From Pseudoalteromonas marina (GTDB lineage: Bacteria > Pseudomonadota > Gammaproteobacteria > Enterobacterales > Alteromonadaceae), in NCBI RefSeq assembly GCF_000238335.3, contig NZ_AHCB03000006.1, positions 248,001 to 312,000 on the forward strand: 64,000 nucleotides of DNA, in the 5' to 3' direction. Shown piece by piece: positions 55,648 to 64,000 of the stretch (its first letter is position 1; each line of letters starts with the position of its first letter). The translations under genes were made by a program, and so were the position numbers. A model generated the notes under the pieces. That model did no database searches and was not told where the DNA came from. It saw nothing but the letters and a program-made list of their open reading frames with translations.

Positions 55648-56973
55648 ATGAAGCGTATTACCTTATCTGCCAGTTGCCTTCTAATTGTTGCACTTACCGG
55701 TTGTGACGATGAAGTTAAAGTAGTCGAAAAAGACGTTTTAGTAACTAACACTGAAGTTGAAATTGTAGAAGTACCCACGCCAGTAGTTGTAGAAGTTGCC
55801 CAAGGTAGCAATGTTCAACTTGGCACACGCCCTGATTATTTAATTAACGACATGGCGCCAAGCGAGTTAAAAACACAATTAGCATCATGCCAAGATGGCC
55901 CATTTTACACGACAGACTTTTCAATTGGGCATCGCGGTGCCCCAATGCAATACCCTGAACACACTAAAGAATCTTATATTGCAGCAGCGCGAATGGGCGC
56001 AGGTATTGTAGAGTGCGATGTAACGTTTACAAACGATAAAGAACTAGTGTGTCGCCACTCACAATGTGACTTACATACCACCACTAATATTTTAGCTATC
56101 CCAGAACTTGCCGCCAAATGCAGTGTGCCATTTACCCCAGCCGATCCAAATACCGGGACTCCCGCTTCAGCAAAGTGCTGTACAAGCGATATTAGCCTGA
56201 GCGAATTTTTAACCCTTGAAGGGAAAATGGACGGTGCGAATCCTAAAGCCACCACAGTGGCAGAATACCTTGACGGCACCCCAAATTGGCGTACCGATTT
56301 ATACTCAAAAACAGGAACGCTATTAACCCACAAGCAAAGTATTGAGTTATTTAAAGAGTTGGGTGTAAAAATGACCCCAGAGCTTAAGTCGCCTCAAGTT
56401 AGCATGCCTTTTGATGGTATGAGCCAAGAACAATACGCACAAAAAATGCTTGATGAGTACACGCAATTAGATGTTCCCGCAAATCAGGTATACCCACAAT
56501 CGTTTAATTTAGACGATGTTAAATATTGGATTAACACCAACCCTGAATTTGCAGATCAAAGTGTTTATTTAGATGGTCGCGATAGTGAAGCTGGTTTTGA
56601 CCCGAGCAATCCAGCAACATGGCAACCAAGCATGGCTGAACTGGTTGCTGACGACGTTAAAATACTTGCGCCTCCCATTTGGATGATGCTTACCATCGAT
56701 AACGATAACAATATTGTTCCTTCACAATACGCAATTGAAGCAAAAGCGGCAGGTTTGAAGCTCATAGCATGGAGCCTTGAGCGCTCAGGGCCGCTAAATG
56801 AAGGGGGTGGTTATTATTATCAGTCAATTGCTGATGTAATCAATAACGATGGCGATATGATGACTGTAGTTGATGTTTTAGCAAAACAAGTGGGGGTAAT
56901 GGGTATATTTTCTGATTGGCCGGCCACGGTAAGCTACTACGCAAGCTGTAATAAAATGCCAGCTAGCATTTAA
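55648..56973 (+). CDS. Glycerophosphodiester phosphodiesterase lipoprotein
   Basis: Lipoprotein of 441 residues (lipobox LTGC, Cys about 19), a Val/Glu-rich spacer (25-50), then a GDPD TIM barrel: [70 protein letters not shown] and [13 protein letters not shown]. Metal Glu/Asp and both His are seen; the usual PENT reads PEHT and the HD pair reads HS, as I recall for this long variant. It splits glycerophosphodiesters to glycerol-3-phosphate in the periplasm. Confidence 0.9.
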   Translation: MKRITLSASCLLIVALTGCDDEVKVVEKDVLVTNTEVEIVEVPTPVVVEVAQGSNVQLGTRPDYLINDMAPSELKTQLASCQDGPFYTTDFSIGHRGAPMQYPEHTKESYIAAARMGAGIVECDVTFTNDKELVCRHSQCDLHTTTNILAIPELAAKCSVPFTPADPNTGTPASAKCCTSDISLSEFLTLEGKMDGANPKATTVAEYLDGTPNWRTDLYSKTGTLLTHKQSIELFKELGVKMTPELKSPQVSMPFDGMSQEQYAQKMLDEYTQLDVPANQVYPQSFNLDDVKYWINTNPEFADQSVYLDGRDSEAGFDPSNPATWQPSMAELVADDVKILAPPIWMMLTIDNDNNIVPSQYAIEAKAAGLKLIAWSLERSGPLNEGGGYYYQSIADVINNDGDMMTVVDVLAKQVGVMGIFSDWPATVSYYASCNKMPASI

Positions 56974-57003
56974 AAACGCATTTCAGCGGTCGTTTATTCT
57001 GCT

Positions 57004-57050
57004 GCGCTCAGTTACCATAAAGAAATTACCAAACCTTTTTAACTGAGCGC
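57004..57050 (+). promoter_or_regulatory. Inverted repeat directly before dienelactone hydrolase gene
   Basis: Arms GCGCTCAGTT (57004-57013) and AACTGAGCGC (57041-57050) with a 27-base loop, then TTTT and the ATG. The right arm contains the only Shine-Dalgarno-like bases (TGAG). It could end GDPD transcription or mask the start site. Confidence 0.5.
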
Positions 57051-57054
57051 TTTT

Positions 57055-57789
57055 ATGATCATCCAACAACATAATACCGACTTACCAACGCCAACAGGCC
57101 GAATGCGAACCACAGTGTATCGTCCACAAGCGGATGGGCAGTTTCCTGCCATTGTTTTTTATTCTGAGATTTTTCAGCAAACGGCTCCTATTGCTCGAAG
57201 TGCCGCACTTTTGGCAAGCCATGGTTTTGTTGTACTCGTGCCTGAGGTATTTCATGAGTTAAACCCTATCGGAACTGTACTTGCTTACGATGATGCAGGT
57301 AAAGACAAAGGCAATGCGGATAAGTGGAAAAAACCGCTTGAGCATCACGATAGCGACACACAAACATTAATCGATTTTGTAAAATTGCAGCAGTATTGCT
57401 CAGGTTCAGTGGGGGCGATGGGTGTATGTATTGGCGGACATTTAGCTTATAGAGCTGCACTTAATCCCCAAATTAAAGCAGCGTTTTGCTTATACGCAAC
57501 GGATATTCACAGCAATACATTACCAGCTCAAGAAGGAAACAATTCATTTGAGCGCATGGCCGATATACAAGGTGAAATACATTTTATTTGGGGTAAACAA
57601 GACCCTCATGTACCACAAGAAGGCCGCAGTAAAATTTATCAGCAATGTGTAACGACAGGCATTAATTACCAGTGGCAAGAAGTTAACGCGCAACATGCCT
57701 TTATGCGTGATGAAGGTGAGCGATACGACGGTGCATTGGCAATCGCAATGTACCAACAAGCCGTGGCGCTATTTAATCGCACTTTATAA
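57055..57789 (+). CDS. Dienelactone hydrolase family protein
   Basis: Alpha/beta hydrolase of 244 residues with the Cys nucleophile motif GVCIGG, Asp in WGKQDPHVP and His in QHAFMRDEGERYD, the Cys-Asp-His triad of dienelactone hydrolases. Many members of this family act on unknown esters; no catechol pathway genes are nearby, so a role in chlorocatechol breakdown is not supported. An inverted repeat lies in front of the start. Confidence 0.9.
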   Translation: MIIQQHNTDLPTPTGRMRTTVYRPQADGQFPAIVFYSEIFQQTAPIARSAALLASHGFVVLVPEVFHELNPIGTVLAYDDAGKDKGNADKWKKPLEHHDSDTQTLIDFVKLQQYCSGSVGAMGVCIGGHLAYRAALNPQIKAAFCLYATDIHSNTLPAQEGNNSFERMADIQGEIHFIWGKQDPHVPQEGRSKIYQQCVTTGINYQWQEVNAQHAFMRDEGERYDGALAIAMYQQAVALFNRTL

Positions 57790-57808
57790 ACACTTGAAAA
57801 ACGTCTTA

Positions 57809-58732
57809 CTAAGTACTTTTCAGCATACCCAGCGCGGTATGCTGCTTTACAAAGTACGCTTTTAAATAATCGATAAATAACCTAAGTTTTTTAGAGCCTG
57901 TAGCACCTGGCGGAAACACCCCGTAAAGCTCAATATCTTTAGTTTTGTAATCGTCTAATATGATCTCTAGTAGCCCAGCTTGCACCTTTGGCCAGGCATC
58001 ATATAAGGGAATACGGCCAAGACCATGCCCTGCCTCTACAAATGCCGTGCGTGCTGCCGCATTATTTGTGCTTAAACCACCTTGCATTGTAATGTCGTGC
58101 TTTTTGCCCTCTTTTTGAAGCGTTAAAGTTTTACTCCCCAGCTGATACACAACCCATTTATGCGCTTTTAACTCAGCTGGCGTTTTAGGTTTACCAAAAT
58201 AGTTAAAGTAATCTGAAGAGCCACAAATACAGGTACTCATTGTGGTCAGTTTTGTCGCTTGTAAGTTTGAGTCACTTAACGCAACACCTCGAATAGCAAT
58301 ATCAAAACCATTTTTTATTATATCTACTACGTCGTCGGTCAGCTGTAGGTCGATCTCAATTTTTGGATATTGGCGCTTAAACGTATTTATAGCGGGTACA
58401 ATTAATTGCATCCCTACATTAACGGGGCAACTCACTTTAAGTAAACCTTGCGGCTCGCTTTTTATATTCTCTATTTGTTGATTAGCGGCATTGGCTTGCT
58501 CAGTAATAACGCGACAACGCTCGTAGTACGCTATACCGGCCTCTGTAAGTGTCATTGTGCGAGTAGAGCGGTTTAAAAGTGTAACTTCAAGCTGGGTTTC
58601 TAATTTTTTTAAGTGATAGCTTGCCACAGCACGTGTTAAACCTAATTGCTTCGCAGCGCCTGTTAAACTTCCCTGCTCTACAATTTGTGCAAACACCACC
58701 ATACTTTTTAATTGCTCGAATGACACTTTCAT
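57809..58732 (-). CDS. LysR-family transcriptional regulator
   Basis: Regulator of 307 residues: N-terminal winged HTH (about 5-65; GSLTGAAKQLGLTRAVASYHLKKLETQL), linker helix, and a substrate-binding-like effector domain (about 92-295). Resembles the DhcR/AaeR-type CrgA group by its NRSTRTMTLTEAG stretch. It is divergent from the DJ-1 gene, with an operator-like repeat between them, so that gene is the likely target. Confidence 0.93.
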   Translation of the reverse strand: MKVSFEQLKSMVVFAQIVEQGSLTGAAKQLGLTRAVASYHLKKLETQLEVTLLNRSTRTMTLTEAGIAYYERCRVITEQANAANQQIENIKSEPQGLLKVSCPVNVGMQLIVPAINTFKRQYPKIEIDLQLTDDVVDIIKNGFDIAIRGVALSDSNLQATKLTTMSTCICGSSDYFNYFGKPKTPAELKAHKWVVYQLGSKTLTLQKEGKKHDITMQGGLSTNNAAARTAFVEAGHGLGRIPLYDAWPKVQAGLLEIILDDYKTKDIELYGVFPPGATGSKKLRLFIDYLKAYFVKQHTALGMLKST

Positions 58733-58807
58733 GGCTTTTCCGCCTAGTTAAAATTCAACTCATTCATTGTATCAATTATTAAACCAATAAAGTCAAATTT
58801 ATCATCG

Positions 58808-58836
58808 TTGTTTAAAGTAATTTAAATGCATATAGT
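58808..58836 (+). promoter_or_regulatory. Promoter of DJ-1/PfpI gene
   Basis: -35 TTGTTT (58808-58813), 17-base spacer, -10 TATAGT (58831-58836). The start should fall near 58843. Confidence 0.5.
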
Positions 58837-58847
58837 AATGATACGAG

Positions 58848-58863
58848 TTTGGTGAATACCAAA
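58848..58863. promoter_or_regulatory. Operator-like inverted repeat in LysR / DJ-1 region
   Basis: TTTGGTGAATACCAAA: perfect 6-bp arms TTTGGT / ACCAAA around GAAT, located just after the predicted transcription start of the DJ-1 gene. A repressing site for the adjacent LysR protein is a reasonable guess. Confidence 0.45.
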
Positions 58864-58897
58864 TAGTAATTAACTCAATTATCGAAGGAATATAGTT

Positions 58898-59581
58898 ATG
58901 GCTAAAAAAATACTTATGGTACTTACTTCACATGCGGATCTTGGTAACACAGGTGAAAAAACCGGTTTTTGGGTTGAAGAATTTGCAGCACCTTACTATG
59001 CATTTGTTGATGCTGGCGCTGAAGTGACACTTGCGTCTCCTGCTGGTGGCCAACCGCCAATTGACCCTACAAGCACACTTGCTGATTTTCAAACCGATGC
59101 AACTAAACGTTACGATGCAGACAGCGCAGCACAAGCGCTAATGGCCAACACACATGTACTAAGCGAAGTAAACTCAAGCGATTACGACGCAGTATTTTAC
59201 CCAGGCGGCCACGGCCCATTATGGGATTTAGTAGATAACACCGATTCTGTATCACTAATTGAAAGTTTTGTTAAAGAAGAAAAACCAGTTGCTGGCGTAT
59301 GTCATGCAAGTGCTGTGTTTTTAAATGTTAAAGATGCAGACGGCAATGCATTGGTAGCAGGTAAAAAAGTAACTGGCTTTACTAATAGCGAAGAAGAAGC
59401 CGTACAACTGACTGACGTAGTTCCTTTTTTAGTGGAAGACGAGCTAATCAAAAAAGGTGGCGACTACCAAAAAACCGAAGATTGGGGTGTACTTGCCCTA
59501 GAAGACGGTTTGCTGATCACGGGTCAAAACCCTGCAAGTTCAGAGCTTGCTGCTAAAAAACTATTAACTAAATTGGGTTAA
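58898..59581 (+). CDS. DJ-1/PfpI family protein (Hsp31-like glutamine amidotransferase fold)
   Basis: Class I glutamine amidotransferase-like protein of 227 residues: KILMVLTSHADLG, TGFWVEEFAAPYYAFVDAGAEVTLASPAGGQPPIDP, FYPGGHGPLWDL and the nucleophile elbow GVCHASAVFL with Cys. Close to the Hsp31/YajL glyoxalase-III-like branch (Glu in WVEE, Cys, His). May detoxify methylglyoxal or repair glycated proteins; note mgsA in the same window, though not adjacent. RBS GAAGGAAT precedes ATG. Confidence 0.92.
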   Translation: MAKKILMVLTSHADLGNTGEKTGFWVEEFAAPYYAFVDAGAEVTLASPAGGQPPIDPTSTLADFQTDATKRYDADSAAQALMANTHVLSEVNSSDYDAVFYPGGHGPLWDLVDNTDSVSLIESFVKEEKPVAGVCHASAVFLNVKDADGNALVAGKKVTGFTNSEEEAVQLTDVVPFLVEDELIKKGGDYQKTEDWGVLALEDGLLITGQNPASSELAAKKLLTKLG

Positions 59582-59617
59582 TAGTATTTAAATACTAAGG
59601 TTAACGCGGCCTTAATT

Positions 59618-59645
59618 AAGCACAGCATTTGAGCTGTGCTTTTTA
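59618..59645 (+). terminator. Terminator after DJ-1 gene
   Basis: Stem AAGCACAGC / GCTGTGCTT, loop ATTTGA, then T-run. Confidence 0.9.
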
Positions 59646-59710
59646 TTTGCTTTTCATTACCAAATACAATTCCTATACTGGCAACTGTTTAAGGTCAATT
59701 AAGGAAATTT

Positions 59711-60292
59711 ATGACAACCAAGCCTACGTCTCTGTCATTACTAACAACGACTCGCTTTGCTATATTTAGCATTGTCGCTGCTTGCTTTGTACTTCAAGTT
59801 ATTAATAGCCTTCCTGGTATAAACCTCAATGGTTTAGGTATTTACCCGCGCAGCATACAAGGTTTAATAGGCATACTTTGCGCTCCGTTTCTACACGGTA
59901 GCTGGTGGCACTTTGCCAGTAACATGCTGCCTTTTGCGGTGCTCAGCTGGCTCATTTGTCAATACAGTGTTAAACGGTTCTACTCTGTATTTATTTTCAC
60001 CGCACTTGTGGGCGGGTTATTAGTGTGGGCATTTGGCCGTAGTAGCCTTCATGTTGGTTTGAGCGGCGTAATATACGGGTTGTGGGGTTTTATTCTCTGC
60101 TATGGCGTGGTCAGGCGTTCGCTAAAATCAATCGTAATCGCTATCGTTGTTGCCATACTTTATAGCGGATTTATTTGGGGCGTATTGCCGCAACGCTTTC
60201 ATATTTCGTTTGAAAGCCACTTATTCGGAGCCCTAAGCGGGTTGTTTTTAGGTTATAAATTAGCAAAAGCAGATAGACAAAAAGGTTTGTAA
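59711..60292 (+). CDS. Rhomboid family intramembrane serine protease
   Basis: Six-helix membrane protein of 193 residues with rhomboid motifs: loop HGSWWHFASNMLPF, nucleophile motif HVGLSGVIYGLWGF (Ser in GLSG) and catalytic His in SHLFGALSGLFLGY. Cleaves transmembrane segments of other membrane proteins; targets unknown. ATG at 59711 follows AAGGAAAT. The next gene starts 41 bases downstream with no terminator, so co-transcription is likely. Confidence 0.93.
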   Translation: MTTKPTSLSLLTTTRFAIFSIVAACFVLQVINSLPGINLNGLGIYPRSIQGLIGILCAPFLHGSWWHFASNMLPFAVLSWLICQYSVKRFYSVFIFTALVGGLLVWAFGRSSLHVGLSGVIYGLWGFILCYGVVRRSLKSIVIAIVVAILYSGFIWGVLPQRFHISFESHLFGALSGLFLGYKLAKADRQKGL

Positions 60293-60333
60293 AAAACTAT
60301 TTTAAGTGAATCAATCTAACAGTGAGGTTATTT

Positions 60334-61176
60334 ATGAGCGATACAAACGATTACACACCAGCCAAAGTGTGGACGTGGGAAAGTGAAAGTGGCGGTAAGT
60401 TTGCCAGTATTAATAGACCCATAGCTGGGGCAACTCATGACAAAACCTTGCCTATTGGCGAGCATTCATTTCAACTGTACTCGCTGGCAACGCCTAATGG
60501 CCAAAAAGCCGCTATTATGTTTGAAGAACTTTTAGAGCTTGGCCTTAATGATGCGCAATACGATGCTTATCTAATTAATATTGGCGAGGGAGATCAGTTT
60601 GGTTCTGACTTTGTTGATATTAATCCAAACTCAAAAATTCCTGCGTTACTCGATCACTCAACAACACCGCCAACTCGTGTATTTGAGTCTGGCTCTATTT
60701 TACAATATTTAGGTGAAAAGTTTGACGCACTTATACCCAAAAGCCTTGTAGCAAAAACCGAGTGCCGTAACTGGTTATTTTGGCAAATGGGCTCTGCACC
60801 CTACTTAGGTGGCGGATTTGGCCACTTTTATAGCTATGCGCCAAGTAAGATGCAATACCCCATTGACCGCTTTACTATGGAAACCAAACGCCAACTCGAT
60901 GTACTTAATCAGCATTTAAGCAATAACGACTATATGGCAGGTGATGAATATTCAATTGCCGACATTGCTATTTGGCCTTGGTATGGCTCACTTGTATTAG
61001 GCGACTTATACGATGCTGCTGAGTTTTTAGACGTTGCCTCTTATACGCATGTTGTTAGGTGGGCCAAACAAATCGCTGAGCGTCCAGCGGTTAAAAGAGG
61101 TCGCCGTGTTAATCGCACATGGGGGCCCGAGGAAGAGCAATTAGCCGAGCGACATAGCGCAGACGACTTTAAATAA
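60334..61176 (+). CDS. yghU: YghU-type glutathione S-transferase / disulfide-bond oxidoreductase
   Basis: Nu-class GST of 280 residues, strongly alike E. coli YghU: YTPAKVWTWESESGGKFA, LYSLATPNGQKAAIMFEELLELG, NPNSKIPALLDH, VFESGSILQYLGEKF, YLGGGFGHFYSYAP and ERPAVKRGRRVNRTWGPEEEQL. Reduces disulfides or organic peroxides with glutathione. ATG at 60334 was chosen, with GTGAGG six bases upstream, over an in-frame start 12 bases earlier. Confidence 0.95.
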   Translation: MSDTNDYTPAKVWTWESESGGKFASINRPIAGATHDKTLPIGEHSFQLYSLATPNGQKAAIMFEELLELGLNDAQYDAYLINIGEGDQFGSDFVDINPNSKIPALLDHSTTPPTRVFESGSILQYLGEKFDALIPKSLVAKTECRNWLFWQMGSAPYLGGGFGHFYSYAPSKMQYPIDRFTMETKRQLDVLNQHLSNNDYMAGDEYSIADIAIWPWYGSLVLGDLYDAAEFLDVASYTHVVRWAKQIAERPAVKRGRRVNRTWGPEEEQLAERHSADDFK

Positions 61177-61192
61177 AGTGCTACAACGCACC

Positions 61193-61222
61193 AAAAAAGC
61201 CAGCTTAAATGCTGGTTTTTTA
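61193..61222 (+). terminator. Terminator after yghU
   Basis: Stem AAAAAGCCAGC / GCTGGTTTTTT (one G-T pair), loop TTAAAT. Confidence 0.85.
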
Positions 61223-61335
61223 TGTCCGCTATAAATATGGCGCTAATAAAATGATCACCTCACCCTGCCTGAAAGTAGAATATTTAATCATATCAATCTA
61301 GTATAAATTTACTTACCTAAAAACAGTGAAAAGCC

Positions 61336-62637
61336 GTGGTCAAACTAACAAAAGAGCAAATTTATAAGCGCCTTAACAATGAAGAAGATGCTAAAGCTTG
61401 CAAAGAAATTGATGAGTCTGCATGTAAAGAGGTGCCCGGTAACTTCATTATTTTATTACTAAGCCAGCTGTTTAGTAAGTTTGCAGACGCACTACTCAAT
61501 CCCAAAGTTACGCTTCCCTGGTTAATGCATAGCTTAAACGTACCTGGCAGCTTTATAGCGTGGCTTGTGCCAATAAGGGAGTCTGGCTCTTTACTTCCGC
61601 AGTTGGCCATTGCCGATGTGATCCGCAAATTATCTGTTCGTAAATGGGTGTGGGTAATTGGCGCTATTGCGCAATCGATATGTATATTAGCCATGGTAGG
61701 CGTTGCTTTTGTATTAGAGGGAAAACAAGCAGGCTTCGCTATTTTAGGTTTGTTAATATTATTTAGTTTAGCACGAGGCTTTAATTCAGTAGCAGCAAAA
61801 GATGTACTGGGTAAAGTGATCCCCAAAAAACAGCGAGGCAATATTAGCGGCTTAGCGGCAAGTATTGCAGGTTTGGCAACCCTAACCTTTGGACTACTGA
61901 TGTGGTTTTTTTCACAGCAGAAAGAACAAAACACGGTATTAATTGCCTTGGTATTGGGCGCAATAATGTGGATTGTGGCGGCCTTTTTTTATAGCCGCAT
62001 AAATGAATACAAAGGGGCTACCGACGGTGGGAAAAACGGGCTACTGCATGCATTTACAAAACTTAAAATCCTTTACCAAGATAAGCAATTTGCCCACTTT
62101 GTTGTCACACGTGCTTTTTTATTGTGCTCAGCTTTAAGCTCGCCATTTTATATTATTTTAGCGAGTCGCCAATCGTTTGAGTTTTCGTTACTTGCAACAT
62201 TTATTGCTGTATCGGGGTTAGCCAGTTTAGTGTCCGCGCCAATTTGGGGGCGATTAAGCGACCTATCAAGCCAACGAGTTTTAGTGCTTAGTGCCATGCT
62301 AGTAACTTTTAATGGTTTAACGGTATTTGTTATTGCAACCTGGTTTAACCATTTGTTGAGTGCTTGGTGGTTGCTGCCTACACTTTACTTTTTACTCTCT
62401 GTTGCTCACCAAGGTGTACGCCTTGGCCGCAAAACGTACTTAGTCGATATGGCACAAGGAAACAAGCGCACCGACTATGTTGCAGTAAGTAACACGGTTA
62501 TTGGCGTGCTTTTACTCCTGTTAGGCAGCATTGGATTGCTTGAGAGCTTTTTATCTACCGCTGAACTTATTTTGCTCTACAGCCTGCTTGGGTTTTGTGG
62601 CGCCATTAGTGCATTATTTTTACCTAAAATAGAGTAA
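61336..62637 (+). CDS. MFS transporter
   Basis: Major facilitator protein of 433 residues with a charged N-terminal extension of about 35 residues containing two Cys, then about 12 helices (NFIILLLSQLFSKFADALLNPKVTLPWLM, GFNSVAAKDVLGKVIPKKQRGNISGLAAS, GRLSDLSSQRVLVLSAMLV). GTG start at 61336. Substrate unknown; the family is known only from hypothetical proteins as far as I can tell. It stands alone. Confidence 0.85.
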   Translation: MVKLTKEQIYKRLNNEEDAKACKEIDESACKEVPGNFIILLLSQLFSKFADALLNPKVTLPWLMHSLNVPGSFIAWLVPIRESGSLLPQLAIADVIRKLSVRKWVWVIGAIAQSICILAMVGVAFVLEGKQAGFAILGLLILFSLARGFNSVAAKDVLGKVIPKKQRGNISGLAASIAGLATLTFGLLMWFFSQQKEQNTVLIALVLGAIMWIVAAFFYSRINEYKGATDGGKNGLLHAFTKLKILYQDKQFAHFVVTRAFLLCSALSSPFYIILASRQSFEFSLLATFIAVSGLASLVSAPIWGRLSDLSSQRVLVLSAMLVTFNGLTVFVIATWFNHLLSAWWLLPTLYFLLSVAHQGVRLGRKTYLVDMAQGNKRTDYVAVSNTVIGVLLLLLGSIGLLESFLSTAELILLYSLLGFCGAISALFLPKIE

Positions 62638-62860
62638 TTCTAACCATACCAACTTGCACAAATACCTAAAGCAGCTTACTTGATTAAACTGCACTGTGGA
62701 CAATAAACCTATCTTTAGCAAATATGCTCAGCGCTTAGGTTAATTAAGCTAACTAGCATAAACATTTTATTACAATTACTTACACCCTAACGTTAGTTTT
62801 TGCCGTAGGCTGAAAAGAGTTAAATATTCGCCTACTTAAAACTATACAAAGGGATTTACC

Positions 62861-64000
62861 ATGTTAAAACCGTTTAGTGCATTACTTATATTGCTTGCGC
62901 CTAGTACTTTATTAGCGCAAACCATGTCGATTAAAACCACTGAAGGGTTAGTAACAACCGACTCGACAACGTTATTTGCTTTTAACAAAGAGCTTAAACA
63001 GCTAGAACGCATTGATTTACTATCAGCACAAAACTCTCAGCTCGCTCTGCCTGACAATGCAATTGGTTTTGACGTGGCAACACTTGCTAATACAAATGAT
63101 AAGCAAGCGCTTGTGGTAGCTAGCGATGGCATTTACAAAGCGGATAAAGAAAAACCTTCACTTTTATTTGCATATACATCAGTAATAAACCAGTTAGAAG
63201 TAACAGAGTTTGAAAAAATAAACTTTATCATTGATGCCAACAAAGATGGCCTGAGTGATATTTTGCTCCCAGACTTAAACCAAACAACCCTTTATATTCA
63301 AACTAACAACGGCCAATTTACCCCTCATACTTTTGAAAAAAAGACGCAGTTTACTGGTGATTTTTCAAAAGATGGTCTCACCCTTGAAGTTGATATTAAT
63401 AACCAACCTACAATTACGGATTTTAATCACGACGGCCTAAATGACTTAGTGTTTTTAAATAAACAAGGCGCCAATGTGCTTTACGCAAATACTAATGGTT
63501 ACAACAAAGCCATGGCTGACGTTAATTTTAATATTGAGTTGGGCGAGCTTAGTAACGGTGAAAAACGCAAAATAAAGCAGCTTCTTGATATAAACAACGA
63601 TGGCTATTTAGACTTTATTACCAAGCAATATAAGCCAGTGGAAGGTATGGATTCGCTCGATATTGACATAGCGCATAACCTTTATTTAGGTAATAAAACA
63701 GGGTTTAGTAAAACACCTATTAAATTGTTAAATACCAGCGGCCCTAGTCAGCTTGTATTTGAAACAGACTTTAATAACGATGGCTTAATAGACCTGCAAA
63801 CAATGGACTTAGACATTGGCCTTGGCACTATTGCCTCTATGGCTATGGGCGGTGGTAAAACTGACGTAGATGTAGAGATGAATATTTATAAGCAACAAAC
63901 CGATGGCTCATTTGCTAGTAAATCAAGTATAGAGATTGACCTTGAGATGGAAATAAATATGAGCAATGGCGATGCAACCCCACCCTTATACATAGGCGAT
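62861..64000 (+). CDS. Exported protein with calcium-binding VCBS/FG-GAP-like repeats, 3' end outside window
   Basis: Open at the window end; 380 codons visible. Signal peptide (hydrophobic 5-18, cut near LLA-Q), then spaced acidic loops of the DxNxDGxxD kind: DANKDGLSDILL, DFNHDGLNDLVF, DINNDGYLDFIT, DFNNDGLIDLQT. This spacing (about 60-80 residues) fits an FG-GAP or VCBS beta propeller binding Ca2+. ATG at 62861 has AAGGGA seven bases upstream. Role unknown; secretion or surface display likely. Confidence 0.8.
   Translation, partial: MLKPFSALLILLAPSTLLAQTMSIKTTEGLVTTDSTTLFAFNKELKQLERIDLLSAQNSQLALPDNAIGFDVATLANTNDKQALVVASDGIYKADKEKPSLLFAYTSVINQLEVTEFEKINFIIDANKDGLSDILLPDLNQTTLYIQTNNGQFTPHTFEKKTQFTGDFSKDGLTLEVDINNQPTITDFNHDGLNDLVFLNKQGANVLYANTNGYNKAMADVNFNIELGELSNGEKRKIKQLLDINNDGYLDFITKQYKPVEGMDSLDIDIAHNLYLGNKTGFSKTPIKLLNTSGPSQLVFETDFNNDGLIDLQTMDLDIGLGTIASMAMGGGKTDVDVEMNIYKQQTDGSFASKSSIEIDLEMEINMSNGDATPPLYIGD

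Noticed and set aside
60334..61176. The GST as the missing maleylacetoacetate isomerase of tyrosine breakdown
   Set aside because: The sequence follows YghU along its whole length, including the YTPAKVWTW start, and it is far from hpd/fahA.
61362..61934. 190-residue antisense open frame over the MFS gene
   Set aside because: Low-complexity translation mirroring a hydrophobic protein; no Shine-Dalgarno or family features.
1..64000. CRISPR arrays, tRNA/rRNA genes, insertion sequences, prophage or classical defence genes
   Set aside because: No regular spaced repeats, transposase or integrase motifs, or tRNA-like cloverleaf were seen on reading; a tRNA and repeat scan would confirm.

Overview
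The window looks like chromosomal DNA of a marine gammaproteobacterium of the order Alteromonadales, most probably Pseudoalteromonas. This is inferred from low GC content, dense tandem gene packing, a Ccm system I operon next to FliK/FlhB-like genes, an E. coli-type bcs cellulose locus, TyrR with tyrosine-degradation genes, and many exported proteases and TonB or lipoprotein genes. No database search was possible; family calls rest on motifs and remembered family sequences. No tRNA, rRNA, IS element, prophage or CRISPR array was seen. Most of the window reads as stable core or shell genome.

Layout. 1-1230: putP-like Na+/proline symporter (minus strand, 3' end outside the window). 1563-2786: EAL-HDOD regulator. 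2851-10568: minus-strand cytochrome c maturation operon ccmABCDEFGHI followed by mlaA. 10682-13617: FliK-like protein plus a free-standing FlhB C-domain protein. 13649-16369: thioesterase, unknown exported protein and tyrR. 16541-30806: complete cellulose locus, with bcsE-bcsF-bcsG on the minus strand and bcsR-bcsQ-bcsA-bcsB-bcsZ-bcsC on the plus strand. 31055-35468: POT peptide transporter and a metallophosphatase lipoprotein. 35775-38270: hpd and fahA. 38413-40039: M23 peptidase and bactofilin. 40041-47462: thioesterase-like protein, Bcr/CflA MFS, S8 protease, LysE exporter, mgsA, YegD chaperone and periplasmic DNA ligase. 47484-52171: HAD phosphatase, a 99-aa unknown, TonB-dependent receptor and MscS channel. 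52482-62637: M3 peptidase lipoprotein, EamA transporter, GDPD lipoprotein, dienelactone hydrolase, LysR with divergent DJ-1/PfpI, rhomboid, YghU-type GST and MFS. 62861-64000: exported Ca-motif (FG-GAP/VCBS-like) protein, open at the window end.

How genes work together. The bcs genes form a full inner-membrane to outer-membrane secretion machine: BcsA/B synthase, BcsC export pore, BcsZ endoglucanase, and BcsR/Q with BcsE/F, which also carry the phosphoethanolamine transferase BcsG. BcsA keeps a PilZ domain and BcsE keeps the RxGD motif, so c-di-GMP control is expected. The ccm genes attach heme to c-type cytochromes. TyrR probably controls aromatic amino acid genes, perhaps including hpd.

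Most notable observations. BcsZ has Asn where the E. coli enzyme has its catalytic base Asp. A 24-bp inverted repeat close to a TyrR box lies upstream of hpd. A perfect 20-bp palindrome lies upstream of the TonB receptor. A promoter with an overlapping operator-like repeat lies between LysR and the DJ-1 gene. A 10-bp-arm inverted repeat sits directly in front of the dienelactone hydrolase start. No clearly undescribed multi-gene system was found.
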